From Opitutales bacterium UBA5694 (GTDB lineage Bacteria; Verrucomicrobiota; Verrucomicrobiia; Opitutales; Opitutaceae): 64,000 nt of DNA. The notes under the pieces were generated by a model. The model was not told the DNA's origin and did not search any database. It saw only the letters and a program-made list of their open reading frames with translations. The position numbers were made by a program, and so were the translations under genes. The stretch lies in contig DIHO01000004.1 of the NCBI GenBank assembly GCA_002420185.1, forward strand, positions 1 to 64,000, written 5' to 3'. Numbering within the stretch: the stretch's first letter is position 1; each line of letters begins with the position of its first letter. Positions 36,438 to 45,051 of this stretch are shown here, one piece after another.

Positions 36438-37523
36438 TTAATAGACGCCTTCGATTACCTTTTTCTTTGTCGATTCGAACGGACGCACGTCCCCGACACC
36501 ATCCCAGGGGAACAGGTCGCATGGCCGTCGTCGGATAGCTTCGTCGCGCTCTAGAAATCTTGGCATGAAAAACTCCTTGGTCATGGTGGTTAGTTCCACT
36601 CGACCGTAGGAATCGTATTCCACGCCTTTCGACGAATCTTTGGGATCCACGATTCTCAATACAGCCCTCGGTTGTGGAGCATAATAGGTGAGACTGTAGT
36701 TATCTTCCACAGACAGCGGCCGACTGATCGCCAGACCCATCAATGTGTTGCCATAGGTAGGAGCAAAATTCACTTTTCCCTCCAAAACTTCCTCGATGAG
36801 GAATCTGACGTATTGAGGGGTCATAGTGGTGCCCCCAACGAAAACCCCTTTTATACCAGCCTGTGGTATTGAGATGCGCTCAGCCAGAGCTTCCAGAATT
36901 GTAGGAGTCGTAAACACGCAACCGATTTTGCGTCCTTTTAAAATCGTGACAGCCTGTTCGACAACATGCTCCTTGTACTTGCGAGCCATATCATACTCGC
37001 CATCACGAATCAGTCGTTTCACCCAACGAGGATCCAGATCGATAAAATAACACGCACCACCGCGAACGTTTGCCAGATGCTCAATCGCCAGTCGCAGTCG
37101 ACGGGGTCCAGTCGGTCCAACCATCAACCAGCTCGAGCCCTTCGGAAAAAAATCGTCAGAGTAGAAATCACTAAATTCGGAGTAATCTACTTTGTAGTCT
37201 TCCCATCCAATCCGTTGCTTTGGCATCCCTGTGGTTCCACCAGTCTCGAATACGTTGTAAGGCTTATCCTTGAAGGCTGCTGGGATAAACTGAGCCGGAT
37301 CGGTGTCCCGAAGCACTTCGTCATCAAAATTCTCGAATTGCATCAGATCCGCAAAGCCTGACACTTCGGTGAGCGGGTTCCAATCCGCCTCTTTCGCCCA
37401 TTCAAGCCAGTAAGGGCACCCTGTCTCCGGCGAAAAATGCCACTGCACCATTTCTTGGGTGTACTGGTCCAACCTTTCCTTCGCGGCGTCTGCAGCGTTT
37501 GTGATGTCTTTTGCTTGTGTCAT
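36438..37523 (-). CDS. Adenylate-forming enzyme lacking the C-terminal domain (PaaK/LuxE-like)
   Basis: This encodes 361 aa. The ATP-binding P-loop is FETGGTTGMPKQRIGWED. Further core motifs are GVFVGGTTMTPQYVRFLIEE, NFAPTYGNTLMGLA and a late RFLERDEAIRRRPCDL followed by GVGDVRPFE. The chain ends soon after this, so the mobile C-terminal domain of standard acyl-CoA ligases is missing or very short. In size and shape it resembles LuxE acyl-protein synthetase or a compact PaaK. Next to a LuxC-like reductase this is suggestive, but no LuxD or luciferase genes exist here. Substrate unknown. It is transcribed with the genes to its left. Confidence 0.77.
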   Translation of the reverse strand: MTQAKDITNAADAAKERLDQYTQEMVQWHFSPETGCPYWLEWAKEADWNPLTEVSGFADLMQFENFDDEVLRDTDPAQFIPAAFKDKPYNVFETGGTTGMPKQRIGWEDYKVDYSEFSDFYSDDFFPKGSSWLMVGPTGPRRLRLAIEHLANVRGGACYFIDLDPRWVKRLIRDGEYDMARKYKEHVVEQAVTILKGRKIGCVFTTPTILEALAERISIPQAGIKGVFVGGTTMTPQYVRFLIEEVLEGKVNFAPTYGNTLMGLAISRPLSVEDNYSLTYYAPQPRAVLRIVDPKDSSKGVEYDSYGRVELTTMTKEFFMPRFLERDEAIRRRPCDLFPWDGVGDVRPFESTKKKVIEGVY

Positions 37524-37618
37524 TTCGCGAGAGTTTTGCTCCGATTGTAGCTCCCCACTATAAAAAATAGACAGCGAAGAACCTTTGAGCTGAATTTCTT
37601 GAGATTGTTTGCAGGTAG

Positions 37619-39133
37619 CTAGGGCTTCCTTTTAAAGAATTTGTCCAACGTATCTTGGGACGGGGCTAGCGTAAAAAGGGAAACCACCACCATGCAGATC
37701 GCGCAAGTAAGGAAAATCACGGCAACTGGCATCACGCCACCCACTAGGTAAGACCCATTAGCCCCATAGTCAGAATTCCTGAAGAGAATAAACCATGTTA
37801 TAGCACTTCCAATAACAGCCGCATAGGCTCCCACCTTGGTTGCTCTTCTCCAGTAGATGGCTGCGAAAACAAGCGGAAACAAACCTGCGAAACCGCTAAA
37901 ACACCATATCCCAAGAGAGAACACCGATCTTGGTTCTGCCAAAGTAAACAGGTAAGTTACGAAAACGATGGTGCATATAAATACTCTGGCCAGCAGCACT
38001 TTTTGTTTTTCAGAAAATCGGTCGACGCCGAAAAAGTGGACAACAATATCCTTGGTAAACATCGTCCCAACCGCCACAAACTGAGAATCTAGAGAAGACA
38101 TTATGGCGGCCATTATACCAGCGGTTACAAGTCCGCCTATAATCGGAGTCGCTAATTTCCCAACCATCATTCCGAGTACTGCATTCGGGCTAGTTCCCTC
38201 AGGAATGACTGGTGTCATTCCGTCTGGCATTACAGCACCCGTAGCCCAAAGCCCGATTAGGATACAAGGTATCCACGTTATCATGATTGCGATGGGATGC
38301 GCGACTAGAGTTAATCGGAAGGATTTCGCAGACTTCGCGGTCAGGCAGTTTTGAAATAAGTGAGGAAACATTCCCACCGATAGCGGAATGAAACAATAGG
38401 AAAGAAACTGCATCTCAGTCAGGTTTCCCGCACGGACCGCCTTGCCCGGATCCGCCATCGCTGACGCCGCCTGCATCCCTCCCATCTTCGAGGAAATGGT
38501 GACAAACGCTATGAATCCCATTACGATGAATACACAGGTTTGAAAGGTATTCGCCCAGGCGGCACTTCTTACACCACCGGCAAATATGTAGTAAAGAACC
38601 ACGCAGGAAATGACGAGCATCGTCAACCACGGCGGGACAGCCCCTCCGGTGCTCGTAAAAATCTCGGGGAACGCCCCTCGCGTCACACCTTGCATAACAC
38701 TTCCTGCACCCATCAAACCGACCAGCAGATAAGGGATAATGAGTCCGACAAGTATAGGGAATAAAAGGTATCCCAGATTGCTGCTTTCAAATCGGGCCCG
38801 AAAGAACTCAATCTGAGTATGAAAACCATTGCGTTTTCCCAGAGCCCACAGTGGCAATCCGACGAGGAAAAAGCAGGCGGAGTGAATGAGGGCAGAGGAA
38901 GAGGCTACTTTCCCATACGTCGCGATTCCTACCCGGTAGGACTCTCCGGTGCTACCCACCATAGCGAAGGCGGTCATCGTTGTGCCAAAGATCGACATAA
39001 AGAGGACGAGAGGGCCAATCGAGCGACTCGCCACAAAATAGTCGTTTGAATTTCCTCTGAAAAGCCGGCTACTAATGTAACCGAGAACTAGAAGAAGTAT
39101 GAGATAAACAACTACAATTAATGCCTGGGTCAT
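37619..39133 (-). CDS. Sodium:solute symporter (SSS family)
   Basis: This encodes 504 aa with about 13 hydrophobic segments. The start ALIVVVYLILLLVLGYISSRLF, the unwound-helix motif GTTMTAFAMVGSTGESYRVG and the segment GIMAAIMSSLDSQFVAVGTMFTKDI are typical of SSS transporters, which couple solute uptake to sodium. Substrates in the family include carboxylates, amino acids, sugars and pantothenate; the DUF3311 partner is most often seen with carboxylate or unknown-substrate members. Its start overlaps the DUF3311 gene stop by 4 nt. A gap of 95 nt separates it from the adenylate-forming gene. It probably imports the substrate of the downstream enzymes. Confidence 0.93.
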   Translation of the reverse strand: MTQALIVVVYLILLLVLGYISSRLFRGNSNDYFVASRSIGPLVLFMSIFGTTMTAFAMVGSTGESYRVGIATYGKVASSSALIHSACFFLVGLPLWALGKRNGFHTQIEFFRARFESSNLGYLLFPILVGLIIPYLLVGLMGAGSVMQGVTRGAFPEIFTSTGGAVPPWLTMLVISCVVLYYIFAGGVRSAAWANTFQTCVFIVMGFIAFVTISSKMGGMQAASAMADPGKAVRAGNLTEMQFLSYCFIPLSVGMFPHLFQNCLTAKSAKSFRLTLVAHPIAIMITWIPCILIGLWATGAVMPDGMTPVIPEGTSPNAVLGMMVGKLATPIIGGLVTAGIMAAIMSSLDSQFVAVGTMFTKDIVVHFFGVDRFSEKQKVLLARVFICTIVFVTYLFTLAEPRSVFSLGIWCFSGFAGLFPLVFAAIYWRRATKVGAYAAVIGSAITWFILFRNSDYGANGSYLVGGVMPVAVIFLTCAICMVVVSLFTLAPSQDTLDKFFKRKP

Positions 39134-39351
39134 TGCTCATTCCCTTCGTTTTCCTCTTCCTCCAGATACTTTGGCCAAGCAAACCTTACAATAACCAGCC
39201 AAGCAGTTGCAGCCAACGCCGTGAATGCCATGTGGTAAGCCAGTCCGATTGGTAAGATACCCAGGATTAATGTAGCGTCGTCCCGGAACCAAAAGTCCTG
39301 GTGAAGTACGAACAAGACCAGCATGAAAGTGATAACGACTTCTTTACTCAT
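39130..39351 (-). CDS. DUF3311-like small membrane subunit of the SSS symporter
   Basis: This encodes 73 aa with two hydrophobic helices (VITFMLVLFVLHQDFWF; LPIGLAYHMAFTALAATAWLVIVRFAWP) and an acidic C-terminal tail. Size, two-helix layout and position directly ahead of an SSS transporter match DUF3311 proteins. Its ATG overlaps the stop of the upstream propeller gene (ATGA, 39348-39351), and its stop overlaps the symporter start, so three genes are translationally coupled. A role in assembly or gating of the symporter is inferred from this constant pairing. Confidence 0.8.
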   Translation of the reverse strand: MSKEVVITFMLVLFVLHQDFWFRDDATLILGILPIGLAYHMAFTALAATAWLVIVRFAWPKYLEEEENEGNEQ

Positions 39352-40904
39352 TTTCCGCCCTTCTTCAATGCGTACAAGTGAGTTTGAGTCGCGACATAAA
39401 GAACATCCTTAGCCACTACCGGACTACTGTAGATTGGAGTGAAAAACTCAACGGTAGCCAGTTCCTCTTTTTCCTTAGTCGCAGCGAGTACAACTAACTG
39501 GCCATCTTCGTTTGGCAAATAAACTTTTCCATCTGCTACTAGTGTAGATCCCCAAATGCGGCTGTCAGTAGCGTGCACCCAATTTACTTTTCCCGTATCC
39601 AAATCCAAACAATGAATATCTCCATCGTACTCCGCTACGAAAATCATTCCATTGTAGATACTGGGGGTAGAGACTGTTCTGCCAATATCCTTGTAGGTCC
39701 AAATGGCTTTCCCCGAGATGTCGCCTCTCATAGAGGCATCAATGGCACTAAGCATACCCACACCGTCGCCGTGTTCGGGGTCCTGTCCGATCAACGCAAA
39801 CGCTTTGTTGTCGTGAACCACTACCGTACTAATAATTTCACTAGGGCCCGGGTACGTAGCGTACTTGATAGATTTGCCCTCCTTCATTCGGTACTCAGGC
39901 GGATTGGCGTCATACCGAAAAACTTCATTGAGAATCTCATATCCCTCGGATCCCACAACCGGTTTCGGTTCAAATCCGTAACAAATTCCATCACCCCCAC
40001 CCCATATAATAAGGGGAGTCCCGTTGATATCTCCGTAAGCAGGTGAGCTCCAGCTCGCGTGAAGCACTCGCTCAGAAACTTGAGAAGCCTCTTCACCCAC
40101 CAGTTCACCAGTCGTCTTGTTGAGAGCCACCAAAGCGGGTGAGAAAGGAGCAGGAATGTTGTTGTGGGACCAGTCAACCCCATTGGAAGTGGACACATAC
40201 AGTAAATCGTCAACGACAAGCGGAGAACAACTGCTCACATTGTGAGGGAACACACCCAACTCTTCTCGCATGTCATAAATCCACAAAATATCCGCATGTC
40301 CATTGCTCAATTCAACCGGATTGCCGTCCGCAGACATGTAATTTGCCTCATCCTGAAAAGGACCGTCGTTTCCGTTAGTCAAACCATTGAGATCAAGGCA
40401 GACCGCCTCGCCTCTATTGGTGACGACATAAACTTTGTTTCCTTCGACAGCAGGAGACGAACAGAGACCCACATATTCCCAGTCACTCACTTTGCCGGCT
40501 CCAAGCTTTGGGATCAAGAGCTGCCATTCGAATTCACCATTCTCTTCGTTAAAAGCCATCAGCACGCCTCGGTCACCCAACTGTTTAGGATCGCGGGGGG
40601 ATTCATTATTCGTACCCGCGAACACCTTTCCACCAGCTACCGTCACGTTTCCGTATGCTTGTGATCCGAGCTTTGCCACCCAAAGCACATTTTCCGTAGT
40701 GGAAGGATCAATATCATCGGTACCTGAAACATAATCTCCGGGCTCGACATTTACCGGAAGGTTCTTTGCTTCGCCGATCATGTTGCGATCTGGGGTCCTA
40801 CCCCACATTGGCCAATCGGAACCTTTGCCTTTATGGTAGTCGGCGAACGATGCGAATCCTATTGCGATTGCTGCTAAACCTACACTTATTTTATGAATTC
40901 TCAT
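39348..40904 (-). CDS. Secreted PQQ-binding-like beta-propeller protein
   Basis: This encodes 518 aa with a signal peptide (ISVGLAAIAIGFASFADYHK). The mature start GSDWPMWGRTPDRNM is a variant of the family opening, and the next segment ENVLWVAKLGSQAYGNVTVA resembles the first propeller strand. Blade motifs include AFNEENGEFEWQLLIPK, CLDLDTGKVNWVHATDS and VVLAATKEKEELATVE. A cysteine pair in LCSSPAVEG and SSCSPLVVDD could be structural. The gene starts 5 nt after the 764-residue propeller and is coupled to the DUF3311 gene by a 4 nt overlap. This ties a secreted propeller to a sodium symporter. PQQ binding is untested. Confidence 0.87.
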   Translation of the reverse strand: MRIHKISVGLAAIAIGFASFADYHKGKGSDWPMWGRTPDRNMIGEAKNLPVNVEPGDYVSGTDDIDPSTTENVLWVAKLGSQAYGNVTVAGGKVFAGTNNESPRDPKQLGDRGVLMAFNEENGEFEWQLLIPKLGAGKVSDWEYVGLCSSPAVEGNKVYVVTNRGEAVCLDLNGLTNGNDGPFQDEANYMSADGNPVELSNGHADILWIYDMREELGVFPHNVSSCSPLVVDDLLYVSTSNGVDWSHNNIPAPFSPALVALNKTTGELVGEEASQVSERVLHASWSSPAYGDINGTPLIIWGGGDGICYGFEPKPVVGSEGYEILNEVFRYDANPPEYRMKEGKSIKYATYPGPSEIISTVVVHDNKAFALIGQDPEHGDGVGMLSAIDASMRGDISGKAIWTYKDIGRTVSTPSIYNGMIFVAEYDGDIHCLDLDTGKVNWVHATDSRIWGSTLVADGKVYLPNEDGQLVVLAATKEKEELATVEFFTPIYSSPVVAKDVLYVATQTHLYALKKGGK

Positions 40905-40909
40905 GCTGC

Positions 40910-43204
40910 TTAGTTATTGGGCGTGATTTCGAGATTGTCTAAATAAACACGTTTTTGGGCTTGAGGGGAAAGCGCGTAAATCGCGGGTGCCCCCTTTTCG
41001 TGAAGTTTGTCTACGGGAACTTCGATCGTCCAAGCATTCGGCTCGGGTTGATCTCTTTCCCATGCTTTGGCCAGGATTACTCCGGTTCTATCTCCATTGT
41101 CTTTTATTGAGGTTTTAAGGCGATACCAAGTGTTGGCCTTCACATTGAACGGAACTGACTCTTTAAGGCGGTCGTGATTGCTAGACACTTCGAGTATCCT
41201 CCAATTGCCGACAAGAGCGATTAAGTATCTTTGATTGACCAGTCCAATGGAAGACATAATCCGGCGATTACCATCTGTGAGCACATCTGCAGAAAAAGTA
41301 TAATTAGAAAGGTCGTGATGACCGACAAAATTCATCGTTCGCTGCTTAATTACGGAATCGAGGACATTGGTTATCACCTTTTCTCCTTCGCGCTCGATCA
41401 CGCTCCACTTGACGCGGGCGCCGAGCCAGGTCGATGGCGGAAATGAAACCGATTCACCTAGATGGTTCTCGGCTGTGAGATCGAAGCTCTCAAAATCTTC
41501 ACTGTAGGAGGGTCCAGCCACAATGCGCCCTCGGGTTGTGCCCGTGATGCCATTAGCGACCGCCTTAACAACGCCCGCCCCATAAGCTGCGTCTTCTTTG
41601 ACGTTCATTGTCTTCCCGGAAAAGCTGACTCCCAGCGAAACAGCGTCCCACTTTGCACTTTCCAATTTTTTGATACGCTGCCCGACACTATTCAGGCCCC
41701 AAACCGTAAAGTCCACAGACTGCCCTTTCATTAGTGCAAACTCCGCTGGAACGATTTGGAGATCCACGATCTTCTTGTCCTTGATTATTTCTTTTGCAGC
41801 TTTAATGCCCACAAATTCGCCGTCGCTTTTTCCAAAACAATGCAAGGCCTCCTTGGTTTGAACATACACCTTTCCCGCGTAGGCTGAGGGAGCTGCTAGG
41901 CAAACGGCCCCCATTTCCGCTTCATTCAGAATCTCACCATGATCATCATGAGGCTTAACCACGTAGGCTTTACCATCCGCCATCGGAACGAACAGCTTTC
42001 CGTCTGCGTAAAGTGGGGACGCGTGCAACTGGTCGGGAGCGAGTTTGAGTGACCAAATCGTTTTTCCCGTTTCTGCATCAACGCAAAGGAGGCTTCCGGT
42101 AGCGATCGTACTGTAAACACGACCATTGTGTAAGACCGGTGAACTGCTAAACGAGACATGCTCGTCGTTTCGCCACACTTCATCCTTTTCCGTTAAAATA
42201 ACCGGTCTGTCACCAAGCGGGTACTTAGATGGAACTCGGTAGCAGACTAGCCGACCTTTCGAAGTCGAGTCGATGTTCTCTTTGCCGTGGATGGCAATGA
42301 ACATATCGTCCCCATAAGGCAGAACCGACGCGTTAACCCCTCCTGTAGAAATCTTGACCCGCCAGACGGGCTCACCCGTTCGCAAATTCGAGCAAATGAT
42401 GCTGCCCGAGCCTGTTCCCGCTATGAAAACGCGTTGTCCATCCAGATCGGTAAACGTGGGTGACGAGTTGGAGCTATCTACCGGTCTTATATCCGGGGCG
42501 GATACCCAGGCAAGCTCTCCCGTGCGTTTGTCAAAGCCGTAAAACCGGTCGCCAGGAGGGCCACTGGCCCCCCAATTTGCCGTTATGCCACGAAAAATGA
42601 CAAAATCGCCGTCTATCACGGGTCCACCCGTTCTGCCGTTTGGAAATGTCAGGCGCCAGTATTCTTCAAGCATTGAGTGATCCCAGAGCTTATTACCGTC
42701 CCTATCAAAAGCCATAGCGAGTCCCGACGTTGACATAAAGTAGACGTTGCCGGTTTCAGAATCGACGCAAGGCGAACCGATGCCGTAACGGTTGTAAACA
42801 TTATCGCTCAGGAAGTCACGCGAACGATATTCCCAAATCTTTTTGCCCGAATTCGCATCGAGGCAAAGCAATGTTTCCTCGACCAGCTCCCCTTCATTCT
42901 CTTCGTAATAGCCGAAAACAAAGGCCCTTCCATCCGCTATAACCGGCGCACCCCCTCCATAAACGGGGTAGCTCCAAAGGTGGCTTTTTCCATCTAGCTC
43001 CAAGGAGTCCGGAAGATTCTTTTCCAGCGAAACTCCCGTCTGCAACGGACCCCGCCATGATAACCAGCCATCGACGCTTTTCGCCGAGAGGACCGGCACG
43101 AGCACCAGACTAGCTATTGCGAGCACTGCTAACAGCCCTGCTTTTTTTCTACGGGGGTGAGTGTTCGTGGATGTCGACGAAACGTCTATTTTATTTCCGT
43201 ACAT
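40910..43204 (-). CDS. Secreted PQQ-like beta-propeller with C-terminal lectin-like domain
   Basis: This encodes 764 aa from ATG 43204 (MYGNKIDVSS); an upstream ATG at 43309 adds an unlikely leader. After a basic stretch comes one hydrophobic segment (GLLAVLAIASLVLVPVLSA), a signal peptide or anchor. The propeller opens WLSWRGPLQTGVSL and repeats CLDANSGKKIWEYRS, GFDKRTGELAWVSAPD, CVDAETGKTIWSLKLAPD. From about residue 490 there is an Ig-like segment (VDLQIVPAEFALMKGQSVDF), then a concanavalin A/LamG-like domain (about 570-764) with YSEDFESFDL, WSVIEREGEKVI and RVYLDNLEI. The layout suggests polysaccharide or surface binding. It is first in the run and faces the MarR gene. Confidence 0.88.
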   Translation of the reverse strand: MYGNKIDVSSTSTNTHPRRKKAGLLAVLAIASLVLVPVLSAKSVDGWLSWRGPLQTGVSLEKNLPDSLELDGKSHLWSYPVYGGGAPVIADGRAFVFGYYEENEGELVEETLLCLDANSGKKIWEYRSRDFLSDNVYNRYGIGSPCVDSETGNVYFMSTSGLAMAFDRDGNKLWDHSMLEEYWRLTFPNGRTGGPVIDGDFVIFRGITANWGASGPPGDRFYGFDKRTGELAWVSAPDIRPVDSSNSSPTFTDLDGQRVFIAGTGSGSIICSNLRTGEPVWRVKISTGGVNASVLPYGDDMFIAIHGKENIDSTSKGRLVCYRVPSKYPLGDRPVILTEKDEVWRNDEHVSFSSSPVLHNGRVYSTIATGSLLCVDAETGKTIWSLKLAPDQLHASPLYADGKLFVPMADGKAYVVKPHDDHGEILNEAEMGAVCLAAPSAYAGKVYVQTKEALHCFGKSDGEFVGIKAAKEIIKDKKIVDLQIVPAEFALMKGQSVDFTVWGLNSVGQRIKKLESAKWDAVSLGVSFSGKTMNVKEDAAYGAGVVKAVANGITGTTRGRIVAGPSYSEDFESFDLTAENHLGESVSFPPSTWLGARVKWSVIEREGEKVITNVLDSVIKQRTMNFVGHHDLSNYTFSADVLTDGNRRIMSSIGLVNQRYLIALVGNWRILEVSSNHDRLKESVPFNVKANTWYRLKTSIKDNGDRTGVILAKAWERDQPEPNAWTIEVPVDKLHEKGAPAIYALSPQAQKRVYLDNLEITPNN

Positions 43205-43390
43205 AGCAATTGGGTATAAAAAAGCACAACGATTGATTTCCTTCCAAAGTCTCCCTTCTGGAAAAAATAATAGCGAGAGGCGAACTTGCGAGAAAACTGA
43301 TACGAACACGTATTATAGTGTCAATCTGTTTATCACGCGTTTAACCATTTGGCCCACTGCCATTTTTGTCAAATTTCAGGTTTAACCAGT

Positions 43391-43410
43391 TCTCTGTAGA
43401 CATGTAGAGA
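43391..43410. promoter_or_regulatory. Imperfect palindrome, possible MarR operator
   Basis: The 20 nt TCTCTGTAGACATGTAGAGA has matching 5 nt arms (TCTCT/AGAGA) about a central A-C-A-T-G-T. It lies 34 nt upstream of the marR ATG, in the 240 nt gap between marR and the divergent propeller run. MarR proteins usually bind 16-22 nt palindromes in just such a place. The inner positions do not pair perfectly, so the call is tentative. Confidence 0.3.
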
Positions 43411-43444
43411 TGATTTTACTACGTATACACACTAATAGCCCACA

Positions 43445-43933
43445 ATGAACCCACCTTCAAAAATACCCGAAAGCTTAGCTTACGCCTCACAAAAACGCTT
43501 TCCCCTCTTGTTACGCTCAGCTTGGTTTAGCCTGAATCAGAGTTTTCGCATTCGTATTAAGCCACTCGGGCTGACGCCTGATCAATTCACCGTGCTACGC
43601 TGGCTACATGAAAAAAAACGCGAGTGCATCCGCCAATCCGACCTGGCACAATTAATGTCGAGTGATAACAATACCATAACTTCCATCATTAACCGCATGG
43701 AAACAAACGGTTGGGTCAAGCGCTCACCCCACATGCAAGACCAACGCGCCAAACAACTCATTATCGAGGAAGCTGGGGAGGCACTGTATTTCAAAGCCCA
43801 GGCAGTCGCCCAAGCCCTTGAAGATGAAATCATGAGCAGTCTAAGCGAAGCGGAGCGCTCAATGTATTTGGAGTTCATGCATAGAGTGACGCGAGCTTGC
43901 CTCGATTCTAAGGACGCCAGCCGGAGAGCGTAA
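43445..43933 (+). CDS. MarR family transcriptional regulator
   Basis: This encodes 162 aa with the winged-helix MarR layout. An N-terminal helix dimerisation region is followed by the DNA-binding part (about residues 45-110): LTPDQFTVLRWLHE, CIRQSDLAQLMSSDNNTITSIINRMETNGWVKRSP and the wing DQRAKQLIIEEAG. The C-terminal helix closes the dimer. MarR proteins are commonly released from DNA by phenolic or other aromatic ligands. It is divergent from the propeller/symporter/dehydrogenase run, so it is probably the local repressor. The ligand is likely to be the substrate of that run. Confidence 0.9.
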   Translation: MNPPSKIPESLAYASQKRFPLLLRSAWFSLNQSFRIRIKPLGLTPDQFTVLRWLHEKKRECIRQSDLAQLMSSDNNTITSIINRMETNGWVKRSPHMQDQRAKQLIIEEAGEALYFKAQAVAQALEDEIMSSLSEAERSMYLEFMHRVTRACLDSKDASRRA

Positions 43934-44491
43934 AATTTAAAGAAGCGAAAGAGGTCAACAGACTAACCCAGTTCAAGCCCCGGCACTTCTAAGCTTTGCT
44001 TTTGGTACTCCAAAATCTACCGACACCGAACCCAGCTTCAAGCACACGTCCCACCACATGCTCCTGCCGATACAGCCGCCAACTACAGTCCCCGCGATTC
44101 CAGAGAAAATCCATAATCATAATAACGCACAAATACCGTGAAGGTTAGGAATTCCAGGAAGTCAAAGTACAACTAGATTTCCCGTTAACACTTCCAAGCA
44201 GTCCCGCTACACCAAGGCTGCCTCAATATTAAAACAATTCTTATCTGAATTCTCTTTCTTCAACGGACCTCCAACAGCTTACAATTAGCCAATTGAACCG
44301 CCTCAAGAAGCCCGAATGAGATCGCAAAATGTCGTCTTCGACCCAGTCGCTCCCTGGAAAAGCTTATAAGGAAAGCGATTTCCTCATGATCAAAGTGAGC
44401 AAAAAGATCCGGCCAATACGCCGTGTATTTAATATAATACCCCCGCGACTTTAATTTCCAAGAATGCGTAGCGAGGGACTGGCCTGTGTTA
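43934..44491. other. Intergenic region between marR and the DinB-family gene
   Basis: This is about 560 nt. A minus-strand frame of 85 codons at 44260-44517 overlaps the DinB gene by 26 nt and has some gene-like composition, but it resembles no family I know and lacks a convincing start. Plus-strand frames near 43970-44150 are also unconvincing. No repeat or mobile element was found. It may hold decayed sequence. Confidence 0.4.
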
Positions 44492-45040
44492 CTACATGCT
44501 CCAAGGAGGGACCACACCTGAAGAGCGGGCGTAAGCGATCAGCTGTCCTAGGTGCTCATAAGCATGTCCACCCAACACGAGCACCGCTCCCATCCTACTC
44601 GAGTCGTTACCGAACAATTTTATGGATTCTGCAAGGCTGGCTTCATCAAGACCTCCGACCGCTTCCTTAACAAACTGGATCGAATCTTTGAGAACCTTGA
44701 TCGTGTCCTCTTTGCCTTTAATCATCTTGTTGAACTGACGAGGATTAATTCCTTCAGGCATCTCTTTCCCGAGGAAGCGTGCCCCGATTCCATAATTCGC
44801 TCCCGCAACATGCAGTATCGCTTCGCGAACGGAACGAACTCCTTCGGCGGGACGCCATTCCATCCCTTCAGCGGTAAAAGCTTCCGCTAGGCTGACCATC
44901 TTATCCGTTTCACCTGCGTAGGTTGCTAGAAAAGTCTGTTGAAATAGCGATCGACCGCCTTTTTTATGATGTTCCGCAAACAACGATCCAAAAAGCCCCC
45001 CACTGACGAGAGCCGCTAACAATATCTTTAATGTTTTCAT
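44492..45040 (-). CDS. Exported DinB-family protein
   Basis: This encodes 182 aa. It has a signal peptide (KILLAALVSGGLFGSLFAEHH), unusual for the DinB family, whose members are mostly cytoplasmic. The four-helix bundle carries candidate metal ligands: His in SVREAILHVAGANYG and the pair in LGGHAYEHLGQLIAYARS. DinB-fold proteins include thiol transferases and metal-dependent hydrolases; the reaction here is unknown. It is divergent from the FG-GAP repeat gene by 11 nt, so the promoter of one lies within the other or the start at 45052 is wrong. Confidence 0.85.
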   Translation of the reverse strand: MKTLKILLAALVSGGLFGSLFAEHHKKGGRSLFQQTFLATYAGETDKMVSLAEAFTAEGMEWRPAEGVRSVREAILHVAGANYGIGARFLGKEMPEGINPRQFNKMIKGKEDTIKVLKDSIQFVKEAVGGLDEASLAESIKLFGNDSSRMGAVLVLGGHAYEHLGQLIAYARSSGVVPPWSM

Positions 45041-45051
45041 AATGCGTAATT

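Noticed and set aside
44260..44517. 85-codon minus-strand frame after the DinB gene
   Set aside because: Overlaps the DinB gene end, lacks a start signal and matches nothing I know; noted only within the intergenic entry.
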